The notes beneath the pieces were generated by a model that was not told the origin of the DNA, did not search any database, and saw only the letters and a program-made list of their open reading frames with translations. DNA of 64,000 nucleotides from Lacihabitans sp. CCS-44. Its GTDB lineage: Bacteria > Bacteroidota > Bacteroidia > Cytophagales > Spirosomataceae. The stretch is from assembly GCF_024343735.1 (NCBI RefSeq), contig NZ_RJUE01000060.1, forward strand, positions 310,001 to 374,000, written 5' to 3'. The translations under genes and the position numbers were made by a program. Shown here one piece after another: positions 26,451 to 35,992 of this stretch; positions within the stretch are counted from its first letter, which is position 1; the number at the start of each line of letters is the position of its first letter.

Positions 26451-27425
26451 ATGAAAACCAAACTGTTGCTCATCTTTACTGTGTCGCTTTTTATGGTCAA
26501 TACCTCCACTGCCCAATCGAAAAAAAAACCTATTAAAACGCTCATTGTAGACGGTCAGAATAACCATACGCACTGGCCAAAGATCACCTACATGATGAAG
26601 AAATACTTGGAGGAAACCGGTCTTTTTAAAGTTGATGTGCAACGAAGTGCCTATACTTGGGGTGAAGCCGATGGACAAATCAATGATTTTACTATAGCAG
26701 GTGTGCCTCAAACAACTGCCGAGAAAAAGCCAAAGGCTGACCCTAATTTCTCTCCTGATTTTAAGAAATACGACTTGGTAATAGTCAACTTTGGCTGGAA
26801 TGCAGCCCCTTGGCCAGATGCCACCAATGAGGCCTTTGACAGTTTTGTAAAAAAAGGCGGCGGTGTGGTAATCATCCATGCAGCCGACAATTCGTTTCCA
26901 ACTTGGCCAGCCTACAACCAAATGATAGGCCTTGGTGGCTGGGGCGACCGCACCGAAAAAGACGGCCCGTATGTATATTTTGATGACGCTGGCAAGATGG
27001 TGAGAGACAACACACCCGGCAAAGCTGGCTCACACGGTCCGCAACACGAATACACCATAGAAGTCAGAGACGCCGAGCACCCGATAACCAAAGGAATGCC
27101 GATGAAATGGCTCCACGCTAAAGACGAACTTTATGACCGTCTGCGTGGTCCAGCAGAAAACATGAAGGTTTTGGCCACTGCCTATTCTTCAAAAGAAAAC
27201 AGAGGAACGGCTCGCCACGAACCCATGCTCATGACCATAGACTACGGCAAAGGGCGGATTTTCCATACACCGATGGGTCATATTGACTACTCTGTGGAGT
27301 GTGTTGGATTTATCACCACACTACTCCGTGGCTCACAATGGGCGGCCACAGGAAAAGTTACGATTCCGATTCCGGCGGATTTTCCTACGGTGGATAAGAC
27401 AAGTTCTCGTGCATTTGTGAAGTGA
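26451..27425 (+). CDS. ThuA-family exported protein
   Basis: 324 residues with a signal peptide (MKTKLLLIFTVSLFMVNTSTAQ). The ThuA (trehalose utilisation, glutamine-amidotransferase-like) fold is clear: VDGQNNHTHWP, YDLVIVNFGWNAAPWPD, KKGGGVVIIHAADNSFP, GPQHEYTIEV, HPITKGMPMKWLHAKDELYDRL and GRIFHTPMGHID. ThuA proteins act in degradation of sugar derivatives, often alongside DUF1080 and Gfo/Idh/MocA genes; the exact reaction is not established. It is separated by a repeat-rich gap from the next gene. Start ATG with no good alternative. Confidence 0.9.
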   Translation: MKTKLLLIFTVSLFMVNTSTAQSKKKPIKTLIVDGQNNHTHWPKITYMMKKYLEETGLFKVDVQRSAYTWGEADGQINDFTIAGVPQTTAEKKPKADPNFSPDFKKYDLVIVNFGWNAAPWPDATNEAFDSFVKKGGGVVIIHAADNSFPTWPAYNQMIGLGGWGDRTEKDGPYVYFDDAGKMVRDNTPGKAGSHGPQHEYTIEVRDAEHPITKGMPMKWLHAKDELYDRLRGPAENMKVLATAYSSKENRGTARHEPMLMTIDYGKGRIFHTPMGHIDYSVECVGFITTLLRGSQWAATGKVTIPIPADFPTVDKTSSRAFVK

Positions 27426-27475
27426 GTATTGGGGTGAATTTTTAAACACACAGAAGGATAGAAAACATAGTTTAT

Positions 27476-27575
27476 AACCGCTGGAGCGGAAATACGCAAA
27501 GATATTAAGTGAAGTAAAAAACTCCGTGAAACTCAATTATAGATATAGTTTGTAAACTCCGGGTACCTCTGTAGT
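27476..27575. repeat. Intergenic repeat family C, copy 1
   Basis: Contains the phrases AACCGCTGGAGCGGAAA, ACGCAAAGATATTAAGTGAAG, AACTCCGTGAAACTC, and CCTCTGTAG. Related phrases occur at 37395-37440 and, reversed in sense, at 51729-51770. The pattern resembles a dispersed non-coding repeat known from many bacterial genomes (recollection). Confidence 0.5.
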
Positions 27576-27605
27576 AAAAAATATCGCAATTTTAACGACC
27601 TAATA

Positions 27606-28055
27606 ATGAAACAATTAATATTTCTTGTAACGCTTATTTTTTGCTCTTTTTCTACAAAAGCCCAAAATGTAGAGAAAGAAACCGCTGCCATCAAAGCAGT
27701 ATTGACTGACTTTTTTGAGACTTTTACTCATCCCGACATGAAATATTTTGATAGAAATTGTAGTCCAGATTTTCAACTTTTGGAGGTGGGTGAAGTCTGG
27801 GAACGCAAGGAGATCCAAGCCTATGTAGACCGAATGACTGCCAAGCCTTTGACGTTTGAACGCACCAATCAGTTTGATTTTATTAAAGTCAAATTTTACA
27901 AAAACATTGCATGGGTAAATTACCACAACACCGCCACCATCAGATCTTTACAAGACAATTCTATTAAAAAAAGAGAATGGTTAGAAAGCATCATATTGGA
28001 AAAAGTAAAAGGCCGATGGGTCTTGCAACAAATGCACAGTTCGGTTAAAAAATAA
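27606..28055 (+). CDS. Exported SnoaL/DUF4440-like NTF2-fold protein
   Basis: 149 residues with a signal peptide (MKQLIFLVTLIFCSFSTKAQ). The body has the NTF2-like (SnoaL/DUF4440) shape: ETAAIKAVLTDFFETFTHPDMKYFDRNCSPDFQLL, then beta strands with AWVNYHNTATIR, ending KVKGRWVLQQMHSS. Such proteins bind small ligands or catalyse varied reactions; no active site assigned. Convergent with the PVC-type cytochrome gene across a family A inverted repeat. Confidence 0.8.
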   Translation: MKQLIFLVTLIFCSFSTKAQNVEKETAAIKAVLTDFFETFTHPDMKYFDRNCSPDFQLLEVGEVWERKEIQAYVDRMTAKPLTFERTNQFDFIKVKFYKNIAWVNYHNTATIRSLQDNSIKKREWLESIILEKVKGRWVLQQMHSSVKK

Positions 28056-28070
28056 ATAGGTCAAGTGAAT

Positions 28071-28112
28071 TGCCACGAATGCACGAATTATTGTATTAGT
28101 GCATTCGTGGCT
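28071..28112. repeat. Perfect inverted repeat, family A (intact copy)
   Basis: GCCACGAATGCAC (28072-28084) and GTGCATTCGTGGC (28099-28111), 14-nt loop. It lies between convergent genes. Shares its left arm with 10635-10653. No T tract, so terminator action is uncertain. Confidence 0.75.
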
Positions 28113-28124
28113 TACAAAACCGCA

Positions 28125-31100
28125 TTACTTCTTCATTGTTTTCAAGTACTTCATCAAGTCCAAAATCTCAGCTTCCTCCATATTGTCAAATAACCCAACT
28201 GGCATGAGTGATGTCGGCATTACCTCTCTCGACTGTATGTCTGATTTGTTGATGAAAACTTTGTCTTGACCAACAATTCGCATGGTGAGTTGCCTGTCAT
28301 TTTCCGAAATCACGTTGCCAGAATAAGTCCTTCCATCACGGGTAATTACCACTACCAATTTGTAATCATCCTGAATTTCTCCGCTCGGATTCAGCACATT
28401 GAATAGAATGTAGTCTGTGCTGGCTCTGTTTGATCCTGTAAGTTCAGGCCCGATATTTCCACCTTTACCATACATTTTGTGGCAGCTTCCACATACTGTT
28501 TGAAATACCTTTTCTCCTTTAATTGGGTTTGCCGAGGTCAAAGATTTTTCATTTATCATTCTTTGGTATTTGGCATACGATTTCTCCAAAGACGGCTCCT
28601 GCTCTATCGGGCCCCAAACTTCAATAAAACCACTTCCTACCACTCTCAAGAGTTGTCGGGCAGCATAAGGTGGTACATCTCGTTTTGGTATTTTTTCCGA
28701 TTTTATGGCTTGTGTAAGTTCCCAACCATACTTAGATCTCGACGAAAGCGTCTGAATAGCCTGCTGTTTTTCGACGGCGTTGAATTGGTTATAATTGGCC
28801 ACCAAAAGCTTTCCAAACTCCGCTTTGTCGTATTCAGAAATGGCTCTGATAGCCTCTAATCTAAGTTTCGGGTCGTTCAATAGGTTTGGAATTTCAGCTA
28901 GCAATTCTTCTCTTTTTCTATTTGAAAGTGACTGTATGGCTTGTTGCCTTTGGAGAATCGGTGCGTTCTTGTTTTTTAAGGTAGCGAGCTGTTGTTCAGA
29001 GGCTTGGGTATCTCCAAAACGTTGCGAAATCTGGTTGGCCAAAGTAGCAGATTCGCCTTTTGCTACTTTCAATTTTGCAGAAAGTGCGGCCCAATTTTTC
29101 GGAGCTTTTAGGTCAAATCTTCCCTCCAATCCATCTCGCATTCCTTTTAAAATCTCTACTTGGTTCGCTCCATTTTTTGTCAAAGAACTTACGATAGCTT
29201 CTGGATTATTGGCATCTACCAATCTTCTAGAAATATAGTTTGAAATGAGTGGAATCTTAGCTTGGTGTGCCAAAGCCATGGCCCGAGCAGGATTCACTTT
29301 TACCAAACCTTCCAAACCAAACCATATCATTTTAGGCAAATTGTGATCTTCGGCATCTTCGCCATGCATTGCCAATCCTTCAGATATTTGCCAAGCTGTT
29401 GCATTATCCACCCTTTGTATTGCCGAAGCCAAATATAATCTAATTACAGCCGAAGCATCCTCTTGGGCCATTTTTACAAACTTCTCTTTGGCATTTTGCT
29501 CAGCATTTTTGTCTTCACAAAGCATCTGTATAGCCCACGCTCTCACATATTCGTCTTTGTCTGAAAGCGATTTGTAGAGTTCGTCTTTGCTAATATTATT
29601 GGTGATAAACAAAGCCCAAAATGCTCTCAAACGATAGTCTGCATTGGCATTAGTTTCAAAAATAGTTTTCAAATCTGCCAAAGCGGAGGCATCTAACTTA
29701 CCTTTCAATGCTCTATTTTGTAAAATCAATCTAGCTCTTCTGGAATGCCAATCGCTGGTATTGGTTTGTAAGGCAACTAATTGTTTGTCTGAAAGTTTGT
29801 TCAAGTCTTCATATCTACCTTCCCAGTTGATGGCTTTGTTTTCTTTGGGCATAATTCTAAAAACCCTACCCGTTTCCCCATTTACCACTTCTTGGCCGCA
29901 AATGTCTGCATCGTGCCAATCGAGGACGTACAATCCACCATCGGGGCCAACTTCCATACTGAATCCCACCCACTGAGCATTGTTGGCCATCAAGAGTTCG
30001 TCGCCGTGTTTGGCCACAAAACCAGAGCCTTTTTTCTCTAAAATATCAGATAAAACCGCATGCTCATGGATGTTGGCCATGAATATACGGCCCTGATGTT
30101 CAGCCGGAAAAGCATCCGATTGGTACACCCTGGCACCACCGTGAGCAGAGCGATGACTGTGGTCGGCGATAGTTCTGATATCACTGTAGGTATAAGGATT
30201 AAAATGCTGTCCCCCCTGACGGTGATAGATGCCTCCCGGAATGATATGCCACATGTGAGGAATCACACAAGCACTTATAAACAGTTGACCTTTAGCGTCA
30301 TAGTCGATTCCCCAAGGATTGCTGAAACCGTGTGATACCACTTCAAACTTGTCTTTCGTTGGGTGATATCGCCATACACCACCGTTGATATCCACACCTT
30401 CACCTTGCAAAATATCTTCCGGAAATGGGTCTTTGTGTCTATAAAGTCGGCCTTTACCCACAGGTTTTCTGACCTTTGAAGGAGTAGCAAATCCTTGACA
30501 GCCATAAAGCCAGCCGTCTGGCCCCCAATGCAAACTGTTGAGCGTTTCGTGACGGTCTCGGATTCCCCAGCCGGTTAGTCTCACCTCTATGTCGTCCATA
30601 TCCGCTTGGTCGTCGTGGTTTTTATCTGGCACAAAAAGCAAGTTTGGCGGAGCCCCCAAATACAATCCATCAAAACCCACAGCCATAGCCGCAGGAAAAG
30701 CAATTCCTTCTAAAAACACTTTTTTAGAATCTGCCACACCGTCGTGGTTGGTGTCTTCTAATATCAAAATTCTACTGTTGCCAGCATTCGAAAATCCTTT
30801 TCCTCTGGACTCATAATCTCGGTTTTCGGCTATCCAAAGGCGACCTTTATCGTCCCAACAAAAAGCCATCGGTTGGGTTATCATCGGCTCTGATGCCCAA
30901 GTATTTACTTTGAAACCATCTTTCAATGTCATGTTGGCCACGGCTTCCTCTGGCGACAAAAACTTAGCATCACGGCCTTCTTTTTGGGCAACTCCCCATA
31001 GTGCGTAGGTGTCTCTGTGTCCGCTGAATTCGGTCCACAAATTAGTAAGAGAAACGTCATTGAAAGAACCCGTATAAACAACCAACTGGTGTTTTATAAC

Positions 31101-31934
31101 CTCTACTGTTCCTTTTTTTATTTGCCAATCGCTCGTTCTCGCACGTGCGGGCCCAATCCCCAGCTGGCCATCTACACGCCAATGTTGCGGAAACCCTTTA
31201 TTTTCGGGATGGTCAAAAACTGCCACATGTACTCTGTCTTTTCTGCCTTCGATGGTCATGCCTGCATCTACCCACATAGATCTTTGGCCTTCTGCTTTTT
31301 CGTTCTTTTGCCTTGCCGCATTTATAACTTCGCCATCTATGCCTTCTTTCCAAAGCATTCTCACAAACAAGCCACCATAGTCATATTTACTTATCGTCAC
31401 ATCGGTTTGGGCATCTCCCTCCCACTCCACATTTAGCACATATTTACCATCTTTTTCCTGCATAGTCCAGGTTTGGATTTCTCTCAAAACGGTATTTCCC
31501 TTTTCATCCAGAAGGTCATAAACCGTTTGCCATTTCACCTCTGCTCCTTTTGCTTTAATGATTTTGGCAGAAACTTTTCTCCAATAATCTCCCTCAGGAT
31601 GATGAAAATAATCCCGACCATTCACTCGCGTGTAGCCCCAATAAATTCCTGTTTGGTGTTTGTGGTGGCCTGGGCTGTACTCGGTTATTACCCCTTTTCC
31701 ATCTGGAGCCATTATGGGGTGTAGGTATGGTCTAAAGTCTTTCTTGGCCACTTGAGTAAGTATGGCTGTTGTTCCTGAAAGCCGAAATACAGAAATGGTT
31801 TGTGCTTTTTCGTCTTGGACAACTCTAAGTTGACTTATTTTCGGTGCTGAGTAAGTCTCTTTTTTTGTGTTTGGAATAAAAAACAATAAAAAGCTAAGAA
31901 ATGCCAAATGCATGGCTAGAAAGAAGTTCTTCAT
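28125..31934 (-). CDS. Exported DUF6807/PVC-type haem-binding/cytochrome c fusion
   Basis: 1269 residues with a signal peptide (about 1-25). Order of domains: a PmoA/DUF6807 domain (about 70-320: TEYSPGHHKHQTGIYWGYTRVNGRDYFHHPEGDYWRKV region), a PVC-type membrane-bound dehydrogenase/beta-propeller (about 345-700: WDDKGRLWIAENRDYE, LHWGPDGWLYGCQGF, GGARVYQSDAFPAE), HEAT-like repeats (about 740-1080), and a C-terminal cytochrome c with haem motif CGSCH (Cys1148, His1152) and probable Met ligand in SLMPVGL. The family is thought to oxidise sugars or sugar derivatives at the cell surface; the N-terminal DUF6807 extension is an added module. Reaction not assigned. Confidence 0.88.
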   Translation of the reverse strand: MKNFFLAMHLAFLSFLLFFIPNTKKETYSAPKISQLRVVQDEKAQTISVFRLSGTTAILTQVAKKDFRPYLHPIMAPDGKGVITEYSPGHHKHQTGIYWGYTRVNGRDYFHHPEGDYWRKVSAKIIKAKGAEVKWQTVYDLLDEKGNTVLREIQTWTMQEKDGKYVLNVEWEGDAQTDVTISKYDYGGLFVRMLWKEGIDGEVINAARQKNEKAEGQRSMWVDAGMTIEGRKDRVHVAVFDHPENKGFPQHWRVDGQLGIGPARARTSDWQIKKGTVEVIKHQLVVYTGSFNDVSLTNLWTEFSGHRDTYALWGVAQKEGRDAKFLSPEEAVANMTLKDGFKVNTWASEPMITQPMAFCWDDKGRLWIAENRDYESRGKGFSNAGNSRILILEDTNHDGVADSKKVFLEGIAFPAAMAVGFDGLYLGAPPNLLFVPDKNHDDQADMDDIEVRLTGWGIRDRHETLNSLHWGPDGWLYGCQGFATPSKVRKPVGKGRLYRHKDPFPEDILQGEGVDINGGVWRYHPTKDKFEVVSHGFSNPWGIDYDAKGQLFISACVIPHMWHIIPGGIYHRQGGQHFNPYTYSDIRTIADHSHRSAHGGARVYQSDAFPAEHQGRIFMANIHEHAVLSDILEKKGSGFVAKHGDELLMANNAQWVGFSMEVGPDGGLYVLDWHDADICGQEVVNGETGRVFRIMPKENKAINWEGRYEDLNKLSDKQLVALQTNTSDWHSRRARLILQNRALKGKLDASALADLKTIFETNANADYRLRAFWALFITNNISKDELYKSLSDKDEYVRAWAIQMLCEDKNAEQNAKEKFVKMAQEDASAVIRLYLASAIQRVDNATAWQISEGLAMHGEDAEDHNLPKMIWFGLEGLVKVNPARAMALAHQAKIPLISNYISRRLVDANNPEAIVSSLTKNGANQVEILKGMRDGLEGRFDLKAPKNWAALSAKLKVAKGESATLANQISQRFGDTQASEQQLATLKNKNAPILQRQQAIQSLSNRKREELLAEIPNLLNDPKLRLEAIRAISEYDKAEFGKLLVANYNQFNAVEKQQAIQTLSSRSKYGWELTQAIKSEKIPKRDVPPYAARQLLRVVGSGFIEVWGPIEQEPSLEKSYAKYQRMINEKSLTSANPIKGEKVFQTVCGSCHKMYGKGGNIGPELTGSNRASTDYILFNVLNPSGEIQDDYKLVVVITRDGRTYSGNVISENDRQLTMRIVGQDKVFINKSDIQSREVMPTSLMPVGLFDNMEEAEILDLMKYLKTMKK

Positions 31935-32039
31935 AAAGGAAAAGGTTGAAATTGACCTAAATTTAGAAAATTTTGGGTAAAATCAAGAGTTTTGGAGCAA
32001 GCATTCTTTTTTGAAAAAAACTCTTTCTAAATCTTCAAC

Positions 32040-32070
32040 AAAAAAAATGCATCCGAAATATCAGATGCAT
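32040..32070 (-). terminator. Terminator of the dienelactone hydrolase gene
   Basis: On the minus strand the stem ATGCATC/GATGCAT (32047-32053 and 32064-32070) is followed by a run of seven T. A second small hairpin (ACCC/GGGT, 32081-32094) lies nearer to the stop codon. Confidence 0.75.
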
Positions 32071-32105
32071 CTATCATAAGACCCGAATAAGGGTTTTTTA
32101 AAATC

Positions 32106-32966
32106 CTATTTCAATTCCTCTTTAAAAAACCCGATAGTTCTGTCCCAAGCCAGTTTCGCCACTTCAGCGTTATAACGAGCAGGCGAAGAATCGTTGTTGA
32201 AAGCATGTTGAGCTCCTTCGTAAATATAGAGTTTGTAATCAATTTTGTTTTCTTTCAAAGCGGCTTCATAAGCCGGAATTCCTTCATTTACACGCTCGTC
32301 CATTCCAGCATATTGGAGCATAAGTTTGGCTTTTATTTTAGGAACATCTACCGCGGCAGCTTGTCGGCCATAGTAAGGAACGGCCGCATTGAGCAATGGA
32401 TCGCTGACAGCCATGGCATTGGCGATGGCTCCACCCCAACAAAAACCTACGCAACCTGTCTTTTTATTGCTATTTTTCAAGCCTCTCAAATAATCCAAGC
32501 CACTTTTGATATTTTCAATATTTTGAGCTGGGTCAAGTTTTGGAAACATCGCTCTGCCTTCGTCTTCATTGGCTGGTGTACCTCCAAATGGCGAAAGTGC
32601 ATCTATGCCCAAAGCAATAAATCCAGCCTTTGCAATTCTTCTTGTAACGTCCTTTATGTGGGGGGTTAGTCCTCTATTTTCATGTACTACCAACACTGCT
32701 CCTAGTTTCCCTTTTGCGTTTTTGGGCATTACCAGGTAACCCTTCATGGTGCAGTTTTTAGAAGCATAACTGATGTCTTCCATTGTTAAATCTTCGTCTT
32801 GCTCTGATACTTGGTTGGCAAATGCATATTTACCCTCCAACATCGGTAAAATGGCCATAGCAGCGGCCGTTCCTCCAGCTAGTTTTGTAAGTTTTGCTAA
32901 AAAATCCTCTCTTTTGAGGGGCTTATGGGTGTATTCGTCAAAAAGGTTGATAATTCTCTGATCCAT
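32106..32966 (-). CDS. Dienelactone hydrolase family protein
   Basis: 286 residues. The alpha/beta-hydrolase core has the dienelactone hydrolase triad: Cys in GCVGFCWGGAIA (about 174), Asp in YAGMDERVNEG and His in YEGAQHAFNND. The HENRGLTPHIKDVTRR motif follows the oxyanion strand. The N-terminus (LKREDFLAKLTKLAGGTAAAMAILP) resembles a Tat/export leader without a twin arginine. Likely hydrolyses an ester or lactone, substrate unknown. Its own terminator lies just downstream. Confidence 0.9.
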   Translation of the reverse strand: MDQRIINLFDEYTHKPLKREDFLAKLTKLAGGTAAAMAILPMLEGKYAFANQVSEQDEDLTMEDISYASKNCTMKGYLVMPKNAKGKLGAVLVVHENRGLTPHIKDVTRRIAKAGFIALGIDALSPFGGTPANEDEGRAMFPKLDPAQNIENIKSGLDYLRGLKNSNKKTGCVGFCWGGAIANAMAVSDPLLNAAVPYYGRQAAAVDVPKIKAKLMLQYAGMDERVNEGIPAYEAALKENKIDYKLYIYEGAQHAFNNDSSPARYNAEVAKLAWDRTIGFFKEELK

Positions 32967-33130
32967 TTTTTATTTTGGTTTGATAGAACAATTTAAAGAA
33001 AATTCTCACAATTATTTTCTGCAATCGACAAAATGCCTAAAATAATCGTTGGATTGGAACTTTCGTCTTCCGCAAGCTTTCTGTTTTCAGTTTTTAATCC
33101 TAAATTCGCCACCAAATTCAACCATAAAAC

Positions 33131-35869
33131 ATGAAAAAAACTTTTTTAGCTTCTTTGCTCTTATTCTTTTCTCTTAGCCTAGCCGCCCAAACCATCCCCC
33201 TACCCGAACATCCAAGACCTGACTTTGAACGTACAGATTGGGTCAATCTTAACGGAAAGTGGGAGTTCGAATTTGATAGTCTTAGTAAAGGCGAAACTCA
33301 AAATTGGCAAAATGGAAATACTAAATTTTCAAAAACCATCAATGTTCCATTTCCTTGGGGGGCACCGCTTTCGGGTGTAAAAGATGAGGCGGATATTGCT
33401 TGGTATCAGAAAAACATCACGATACCTGCGTCATTCAAAAATAAAAAATCATTCATAACCATCGGAGCCTCTGACTGGGAAACTACCGTGTGGTTTGATG
33501 GCAATCTATTAGGAAAACACCAAGGTGGCTACACCCCATTTTCTTTCGATATTACACCTTTTGTAAAACAGGGTTCAGCCCAGAAATTGGTCATAAAAGT
33601 AGACGACAAACGCCGTGAATTTACGCTTTATGGCAAACAAGGTTACGGAAACGCCAGAGGAATTTGGCAGACCATCTACCTCGAAGCTCGTGGAAATAGT
33701 TTTCTAGACTACGTTCATTTTACGCCCGATATCGACCAAAACAAAGTGAAGGTTTCAGGAGAAATAATTGGTGGAGATTCCAAAGACAATGTGCTGAAAA
33801 TCAAAGTAAAAGACCGTTCAGAATCTTTGAGTTTTACAGTACCGAAAGGTCAAAAAATGTTTGAATTTACATTTGATGTTCCTAACGCCAAACTTTGGAC
33901 GTTGGAGAATCCTTACTTATACGAAACAGAAGTTTCTTGGGGAGATGATGTGGTGAAAACCTACTTTGCCATGAGAAAAATCTCAGTGACCAATCTACCT
34001 GGCACAAATATTCCTTATGTGGCTTTGAACAATAAAACTATCTATCTTCAACTTACCCTCGATCAGTCGTACCATCCAGAAGGGTTTTACACTTTCCCGA
34101 CGGACGAATTTATGAAAAACGAGATCCAGCTTTGCAAAAACATTGGCCTCAACGGCCTCCGCACGCACATAAAAGTTGACGTGCCTCGTAAGCTCTATTG
34201 GGCAGATAAATTAGGCCTTTTGGTAATGGCCGATTTGCCTAATTTCTGGGGTGAACCCGATGCACAAGCACAAAAAGAGTCAGAGTTTACACTCCGACAA
34301 ATGATAAAACGCGACTACAATCACCCTGCGATATTTTCTTGGATTGTTTTCAACGAAACTTGGGGCTTAAAGTCAAAAGTGAAAAACGAAACCACAGGAA
34401 AAGTAGAAAGTCAATATTTGCCAAAAACTCAAAACTGGGTAGCTTCTATGTATTATTTGGCTAAATCGTTAGACCAGAGCCGCTTGGCAGAAGACAATTC
34501 TATCTGTTGTGGATTTGGTCATACAGAAACCGATATTAACTCTTGGCACGAATATCTGCCTGGCTATGAGTGGGAAGCACACATGCAAAAGATTGACCAA
34601 GGCACTTATGCAGGAAGCGATTTTCATTTCGAAAAAGGCTTTACACAAGGCAACCAACCAATGATAAATTCAGAATGTGGCAATGTGTGGGGCTACGACG
34701 GCAGCACCGGCGATGTGGACTGGAGCTACGACTACCACCGCATGATGAATACCTTCAGAGTACACCCAAAAATGTCTGGCTGGTTGTACACAGAGCACCA
34801 CGACGTTATAAACGAATGGAACGGCTATTGGCGTTTTGATAGAACCATGAAATACACTGGCCTTGGCGATTTGGCACAGGGAATGACCGACAAAGATTTT
34901 CATTCTTTGGTGTATTTGTCTAACGGCCAAGACATTACCCATACAGTAAAAGCCAACGAAGAGGTATCGGTGCCGATATTTGTGTCGGTAATGGAAGACA
35001 TAAAAATGGTAGACAAGGTGTTTTTGGTAGAATACACGCTCGAAGGAGTAAACCAAATAGGAAATACTGTGAAAGTGAGCGAAGGCAAACTCAACTTGCC
35101 GTTTGAGCCATGGATGCAAAAAGCGTTTGATCCTTTGAAAATCAAAATGCCAGAAACCAACGGTGTTTACACGCTTACATTTACTTTGAAAGACAGCAAA
35201 GGTGGTACGGTTTATCACAAAAACTTTGTGTCATTTGTGGTCACAGATGGCAAACTTCCAGCTGGTGTTTCGGTAATAGAAAAAGCCGCAAACGCATATT
35301 CAGATGCTAAATGGTCCTTGAAAAAATGGGAAATATTGGGTGGTAAAAAAGTAAACGGTGCGGGCAATGGTAGCTTTACTTATACTTTTGAAGGAAAATC
35401 TTCAAAAGCAAAATCAGGCTATTTGTTAATGGAATTGGGTGCAAAAGAACTTTTCTTCAAAGATCGTGAAGGCTCAGAAATCAAAAACAGTGACTATATG
35501 TTAGGTGCAATAGCTGAGCCGAGCCAAAACCAAAACTCGTATCCGATGACCGACGAGAAAAAGTTTGCTTCAAATCTGAAAGTTTTGGTAAATGGTTCTT
35601 TGGTAAAAACAATAACATTAGAAGACGACCCAGCCGATCACCGTGGTATATTGAGTTGGCATAACCAATTGCAAAACAGGAAGCTATCAGAAGCTGGTAG
35701 CTATGGATACATGGTAAAAATACCTTTGACAAGTAGCCAAATAAAGTCTTTAGAAAAAACAGGCAAGCTAAGTGTAAAGCTGAGTGTTGACAACGGCGGC
35801 GGACTTGCTGTTTATGGTAAAGAATTTGGCAGATATGCTTTTGATCCGTCTATTGTTTTGATGAAATAG
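33131..35869 (+). CDS. Exported glycoside hydrolase family 2
   Basis: 912 residues with a signal peptide (MKKTFLASLLLFFSLSLAAQ). Sugar-binding domain (about 30-190: VNLNGKWEFEFDSL, VPFPWGAPLSGV, WYQKNITIP, GASDWETTVWFDG), an Ig-like sandwich (about 195-290), and a TIM barrel (about 290-600) with acid/base Glu in IVFNETWGL (about 408) and nucleophile Glu in MINSECGNVWGYDG (about 514). The C-terminal third is beta-rich and unassigned. Released or periplasmic beta-glycosidase; substrate unknown. No T9SS sorting tail recognised. Confidence 0.93.
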   Translation: MKKTFLASLLLFFSLSLAAQTIPLPEHPRPDFERTDWVNLNGKWEFEFDSLSKGETQNWQNGNTKFSKTINVPFPWGAPLSGVKDEADIAWYQKNITIPASFKNKKSFITIGASDWETTVWFDGNLLGKHQGGYTPFSFDITPFVKQGSAQKLVIKVDDKRREFTLYGKQGYGNARGIWQTIYLEARGNSFLDYVHFTPDIDQNKVKVSGEIIGGDSKDNVLKIKVKDRSESLSFTVPKGQKMFEFTFDVPNAKLWTLENPYLYETEVSWGDDVVKTYFAMRKISVTNLPGTNIPYVALNNKTIYLQLTLDQSYHPEGFYTFPTDEFMKNEIQLCKNIGLNGLRTHIKVDVPRKLYWADKLGLLVMADLPNFWGEPDAQAQKESEFTLRQMIKRDYNHPAIFSWIVFNETWGLKSKVKNETTGKVESQYLPKTQNWVASMYYLAKSLDQSRLAEDNSICCGFGHTETDINSWHEYLPGYEWEAHMQKIDQGTYAGSDFHFEKGFTQGNQPMINSECGNVWGYDGSTGDVDWSYDYHRMMNTFRVHPKMSGWLYTEHHDVINEWNGYWRFDRTMKYTGLGDLAQGMTDKDFHSLVYLSNGQDITHTVKANEEVSVPIFVSVMEDIKMVDKVFLVEYTLEGVNQIGNTVKVSEGKLNLPFEPWMQKAFDPLKIKMPETNGVYTLTFTLKDSKGGTVYHKNFVSFVVTDGKLPAGVSVIEKAANAYSDAKWSLKKWEILGGKKVNGAGNGSFTYTFEGKSSKAKSGYLLMELGAKELFFKDREGSEIKNSDYMLGAIAEPSQNQNSYPMTDEKKFASNLKVLVNGSLVKTITLEDDPADHRGILSWHNQLQNRKLSEAGSYGYMVKIPLTSSQIKSLEKTGKLSVKLSVDNGGGLAVYGKEFGRYAFDPSIVLMK

Positions 35870-35901
35870 TTATTAAATGCTATTTTGCGTCCTAAATATA
35901 A

Positions 35902-35981
35902 TGGAACACGGATGACACAGATATTAAAAATAACACAGATTTTCACGGATTTTTTTCATCTATCTTTGAAAGTCTGTGCTT
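35902..35981. repeat. Intergenic repeat family B
   Basis: ACACGGATGACACAGAT, AACACAGATTTTCACGGATTTTTTTCATC and AAAGTCTGTGC follow each other. This type of repeat ('acacggat...cacagattttcacggat') is recalled from many Bacteroidota genomes. It contains an in-frame ATG (35912) for the following gene. Confidence 0.5.
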
Positions 35982-35992
35982 TAAATTTCATA

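Noticed and set aside
28479-31724. Several long antisense reading frames opposite the 1269-residue gene
   Set aside because: They lack known motifs and mirror the codon pattern of the real gene; typical shadows.
33131-35869. Possible type IX secretion sorting tail on the GH2 enzyme
   Set aside because: The C-terminus shows none of the usual conserved blocks; cannot be supported.
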